Shown in pieces: positions 6,118-8,200 of a stretch of DNA of 8,200 bases. Made by a program: the position numbers and the translations under genes. The notes beneath the pieces are model-generated. The model ran no database searches. It was not told the DNA's origin and saw only the letters and a program-made list of their open reading frames with translations. Numbering within the stretch: the stretch's first letter is position 1; each line of letters opens with the position of its first letter. The stretch lies in assembly GCA_002315855.1 (NCBI GenBank), contig DCIG01000076.1, positions 33,702-41,901 on the forward strand, written 5' to 3'. Source of the DNA: Lentisphaeria bacterium UBA1732 (GTDB lineage: Bacteria > Verrucomicrobiota > Lentisphaeria > Victivallales > UBA1829).

Positions 6118-8046
6118 ATGGACATTACTCTTATTGTGGGCAACGGCTTTGATCTGGCATTGGGGCTGAAGACAAGCTATCGGGATTTTTATGATTGGTT
6201 AAAAAATGAACATCCTGTTTCAACGGTCAGTTATATCGAAGAAATGAAAAACGATATTTTTGATCATTGTGAAAACTGGGCGGATTATGAAAAAGGTCTT
6301 GGCGAATACTCAAAACGGATAGATAACGAAGATTTAGTGCAGTGTATTTATCCGTGGAAAGCAGAAGTCGTAAAAATACTAAAGGATTATCTCAAAGGAC
6401 TGGATACATCAAAGCAGGTTTCGGAATGCTTAGATTTTTACAATAGTCTGCGCAGTGCTGAATTTCTCAAATCTGTGCTATGGGGACAAAGATTATTTCA
6501 TCCAAACTTTTGGAATGGTAAAGAAGCAAATGTATCGCTTCATACTGTTTCTTTGAACTATACCGATTCACTTGACCAAATCGTAAATAAAATCGGGATG
6601 TTTCAAGATGATTCATCATCATTGAAAATAGATGAAAATGTATTACATCCTCATGGAACATTGGAATCGAATATTATCGTTGGGGTTTACAACGAAACTC
6701 AGATTTTAAACGGAGAAATAAAGAATATTAATCATTTCAAAAGATTGTTTATTAAGAATCAGCTCGTGAGCAGGAGAGGAAATGAAAGTATCCAAGAAGA
6801 CAAAGAGAATGCAATTTGCGTTATAAATAAAAGTCAAATAGTCTGCCTTTATGGAGTTTCATTAGGTGAAACGGATACGGAACTTTGGATTTTGTTAGCG
6901 AAATGGCTGTTAGAAGCTGAGGGGCATCAACTTCTCATCTTTTGCTATTCCAAGGATGGTACAGAGAAAGAGGAGGCGATTCAAGATAAGTTTCTGAATT
7001 GTTTACCTCCGACACTTACGGAGAAAGAAAAAGGTGAACTGAAATCGAGGATTTTTGTTTCTTTCCATAAGAGAGGGTATCTGTTTGAGTCTCAGTTTAC
7101 ACCTGTAGAGGGAAAGGATTGCAATGTCTTTCTTGATGGAACTCGAAAAATGCCGATGATCTGGATTAAACCGGGAGATTTTACAATGGGGAGTCCAGGT
7201 AAACCGAAACCGGAAGAAGGACGCGATGATGATGAAGAACTGCATTCTGTAGAACTGACGCGAGGCTACTGGCTCGGTCAATATGAGGTAACCCAAGCGC
7301 AGTGGAAAGCCGTCATGAAAACTGATTTGCGGAAGCAGATAAAGATATGTCTGTCCGATCAAACGAAGTATGATTATTTGGGCAACAAAACATGGCGGGA
7401 ACACTGGGAAACAGATGATGTGTCAAGAATAATTTATCATGAGGGAGATGATGTCCCCGTCTATTATGTGAATTGGGAAGAAGCAATGGAATTCTGCCGT
7501 AAACTGACGGAGCAGGAACGGAAGGCGGGGCGTTTGCCGAAAGGCTACATGTATACACTGCCGACCGAGGCACAATGGGAATATGCGTGCCGTGCCGGAA
7601 CTAAAACAGCATTGTACAACGGTGATATTCAGATATTGGGAGAGAACAATGCTCCGGCATTGGATGCGATTGCATGGTATGGCGGAAATTCCAGTCAGGA
7701 ATATCAAGGCGCGAGAGGGGCTGATACTAAGTCATGGAAAGAAAAACAGTATCCCGGAGGTATGGCAGGGATGCATGAAGTCGGGAAAAAACTGCCGAAT
7801 GCATGGGGACTGTATGATATGCTGGGGAATGTATGGGAATGGTGCAGTGACTGGTATGGTGAATATCCAGAAGGAAAGGTGAAAGACCCCACAGGTCCTG
7901 AAAATGGCCGGAGCCGCGTGTGCCGTGGCGGCAGCTGGTGCAGCGGCGCCGGGGACTGCCGTGCAGCGAGCCGGCGCAGCCTCGGCCCGTCGGGCACGTT
8001 CATCTACCTCGGCTTCCGCGTCGCGCTTGCCCCAGGTCAAAACTGA
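6118..8046 (+). CDS. AbiH-family abortive-infection protein fused to an FGE-sulfatase/C-type-lectin-fold domain
   Basis: The product has 642 residues in two parts. Residues 1-~335 are AbiH-like: IVGNGFDLALGLKTSYRDF (6-24), WADYE (54-58), SLNYTD (145-150), HPHG (177-180) and YGVSLGETD (245-253). AbiH is a phage-resistance family first known from Lactococcus. Residues ~340-637 are an FGE-sulfatase domain: IWIKPGDFTMGS (348-359), YYVNWEEAMEFC (449-460), LPTEAQWEYACRAG (481-494), GLYDMLGNVWEWCSDWYG (564-581), RGGSW (603-607) and LGFRVAL (631-637). The paired catalytic cysteines of true formylglycine-generating enzymes (C-x4-C) are missing; Cys608 and Cys614 are x5 apart and out of register. The domain is therefore probably a binding module. 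No signal peptide or membrane segment is seen, so it should be cytosolic. The AbiH part is AT-rich (16 of 60 bases GC at 6781-6840), which suggests transfer. The 3' end is a candidate DGR variable region. I infer a defence sensor-effector; the trigger and the AbiH activity are unknown. Confidence 0.9.
   Translation: MDITLIVGNGFDLALGLKTSYRDFYDWLKNEHPVSTVSYIEEMKNDIFDHCENWADYEKGLGEYSKRIDNEDLVQCIYPWKAEVVKILKDYLKGLDTSKQVSECLDFYNSLRSAEFLKSVLWGQRLFHPNFWNGKEANVSLHTVSLNYTDSLDQIVNKIGMFQDDSSSLKIDENVLHPHGTLESNIIVGVYNETQILNGEIKNINHFKRLFIKNQLVSRRGNESIQEDKENAICVINKSQIVCLYGVSLGETDTELWILLAKWLLEAEGHQLLIFCYSKDGTEKEEAIQDKFLNCLPPTLTEKEKGELKSRIFVSFHKRGYLFESQFTPVEGKDCNVFLDGTRKMPMIWIKPGDFTMGSPGKPKPEEGRDDDEELHSVELTRGYWLGQYEVTQAQWKAVMKTDLRKQIKICLSDQTKYDYLGNKTWREHWETDDVSRIIYHEGDDVPVYYVNWEEAMEFCRKLTEQERKAGRLPKGYMYTLPTEAQWEYACRAGTKTALYNGDIQILGENNAPALDAIAWYGGNSSQEYQGARGADTKSWKEKQYPGGMAGMHEVGKKLPNAWGLYDMLGNVWEWCSDWYGEYPEGKVKDPTGPENGRSRVCRGGSWCSGAGDCRAASRRSLGPSGTFIYLGFRVALAPGQN
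7921..8028 (+). other. Candidate variable region (VR) of a diversity-generating retroelement
   Basis: This stretch encodes residues 602-637, the end of the C-type-lectin fold, which is where DGRs diversify this fold. Against the usual pattern of RGGSW, three variable, A, two variable, CR-x-A, one variable, R, four variable, P, two variable, one framework residue, three variable, LGFR, every framework position fits except Thr627, where Arg is common. Of the 15 expected variable codons, 13 end in C, for example tgc, agc, ggc at 608-610 and ttc, atc, tac at 628-630. Only 11 of 21 framework codons (603-638) do. Their first two positions use all four bases, as expected from random replacement of A in AAC. 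Adenine is scarce (6 of 60 at 7921-7980) and GC there is 80%. The template repeat and reverse transcriptase are not in the window. The alternative is a GC-rich 3' end shared among FGE paralogues by gene conversion. Confidence 0.6.
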
Positions 8047-8084
8047 GATGTCCTGAACAAAGATCTTGAGCTGCCGCGGAGCAA

Positions 8085-8097
8085 CCGGCGGAGCCGG
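8085..8097. repeat. GC hairpin 1 downstream of the candidate VR
   Basis: ccggc (8085-8089) pairs with gccgg (8093-8097) around a 3-base loop, gga. It begins 38 bases after the stop codon. There is no T tract, so it is not a normal terminator. Confidence 0.5.
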
Positions 8098-8134
8098 CTT
8101 CTGCGAGGCAAGAGCCAGGCAGGAGAGCCAAGTA

Positions 8135-8157
8135 ACCGGCGATGCGGAGCCGCCGGT
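8135..8157. repeat. GC hairpin 2 downstream of the candidate VR
   Basis: accggcg (8135-8141) pairs perfectly over 7 bp with cgccggt (8151-8157) around a 9-base loop. It shares the aaccggcg and gagccg elements with hairpin 1, as if the two were related copies. It also lacks a T tract. Some DGRs have a hairpin or cruciform 3' of the VR that helps target recognition, but usually closer to the VR than this. Confidence 0.5.
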
Positions 8158-8200
8158 ACGAGGCGAAACCGCGCTGGCGAAAGCCGAAGCAGAAACAGAG

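Larger units (their letters stand above)
8047..8200 (+). other. GC-rich tail after the AbiH-FGE gene; no gene recognised
   Basis: The sequence after the TGA stays GC-rich and holds two strong hairpins (8085-8097 and 8135-8157). The frame of the preceding gene stays open to the edge after its stop, but the translation is arginine-rich and not protein-like. No template repeat of the 7921-8028 region is seen here. If a DGR is present, this is the spacer between the VR and the rest of the cassette. Confidence 0.5.

Noticed and set aside
8047..8200. Read-through of the AbiH-FGE frame past its TGA (no further stop to the window edge)
   Set aside because: The translation is arginine-rich without motifs, the family normally ends a few residues after GFRVAL, and GC-rich DNA has few stops by chance.
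7732..8200. Minus-strand open frame running from the right edge across the VR
   Set aside because: It is antisense to the GC-rich end of a well-supported gene and its translation is low-complexity Ala/Arg/Glu, as expected for a shadow.

Overview
The window looks like a piece of a bacterial chromosome, most likely from the PVC superphylum, with Lentisphaerota/Victivallales as my best guess. The main evidence is a 712-residue GreA whose elongation-factor domain sits behind a long N-terminal extension, an arrangement I know from Chlamydiae and relatives. The placement is inference; no rRNA or other phylogenetic marker is present.

Layout. The left part is ordinary housekeeping. At 3-173 (+) lies the C-terminal end of a membrane protein that continues off the left edge. 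Its stop codon overlaps the start of queH (170-727, +, epoxyqueuosine reductase of the QueH type) as ATGA. A terminator at 747-785, which can work in both directions, separates queH from convergent glnS (816-2504, -, glutaminyl-tRNA synthetase). glnS has a clear sigma70-type promoter at 2589-2617. Behind it, also on the minus strand, are a YaeI-like metallophosphoesterase (2653-3561) and the long GreA fusion (3570-5708). Those two are 8 bp apart and are probably one transcript. Together the block covers tRNA modification, tRNA charging and transcription elongation.

The right part is accessory. After an AT-rich divergent intergenic region (5709-6117), which has a good plus-strand promoter, comes one unusual gene at 6118-8046. 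Its N-terminal ~335 residues match the AbiH abortive-infection family: a GNGFDLA start, an NYTD motif, an HPHG motif and a YGVSLGETD motif. Its C-terminal ~300 residues form an FGE-sulfatase/C-type-lectin-fold domain without the FGE catalytic cysteine pair. The AbiH half is AT-rich, unlike its neighbours.

The last ~110 coding bases switch abruptly to GC-rich, adenine-poor sequence. There the residues expected to be diversified in this fold are almost all encoded by NNC codons, while the framework residues are conserved. This is the pattern expected of a variable region (VR) of a diversity-generating retroelement (DGR), made by adenine mutagenesis of AAC codons in a template repeat. Two GC-rich hairpins follow the stop codon. 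No template repeat or reverse transcriptase is inside the window; both would have to lie beyond position 8200 or elsewhere in the genome.

The main hypothesis is therefore a phage-defence effector (AbiH) joined to a retroelement-diversified ligand-binding domain, that is, a self-diversifying immune sensor. The domain calls are well supported by motifs. The DGR link is inference from codon pattern, composition and fold.
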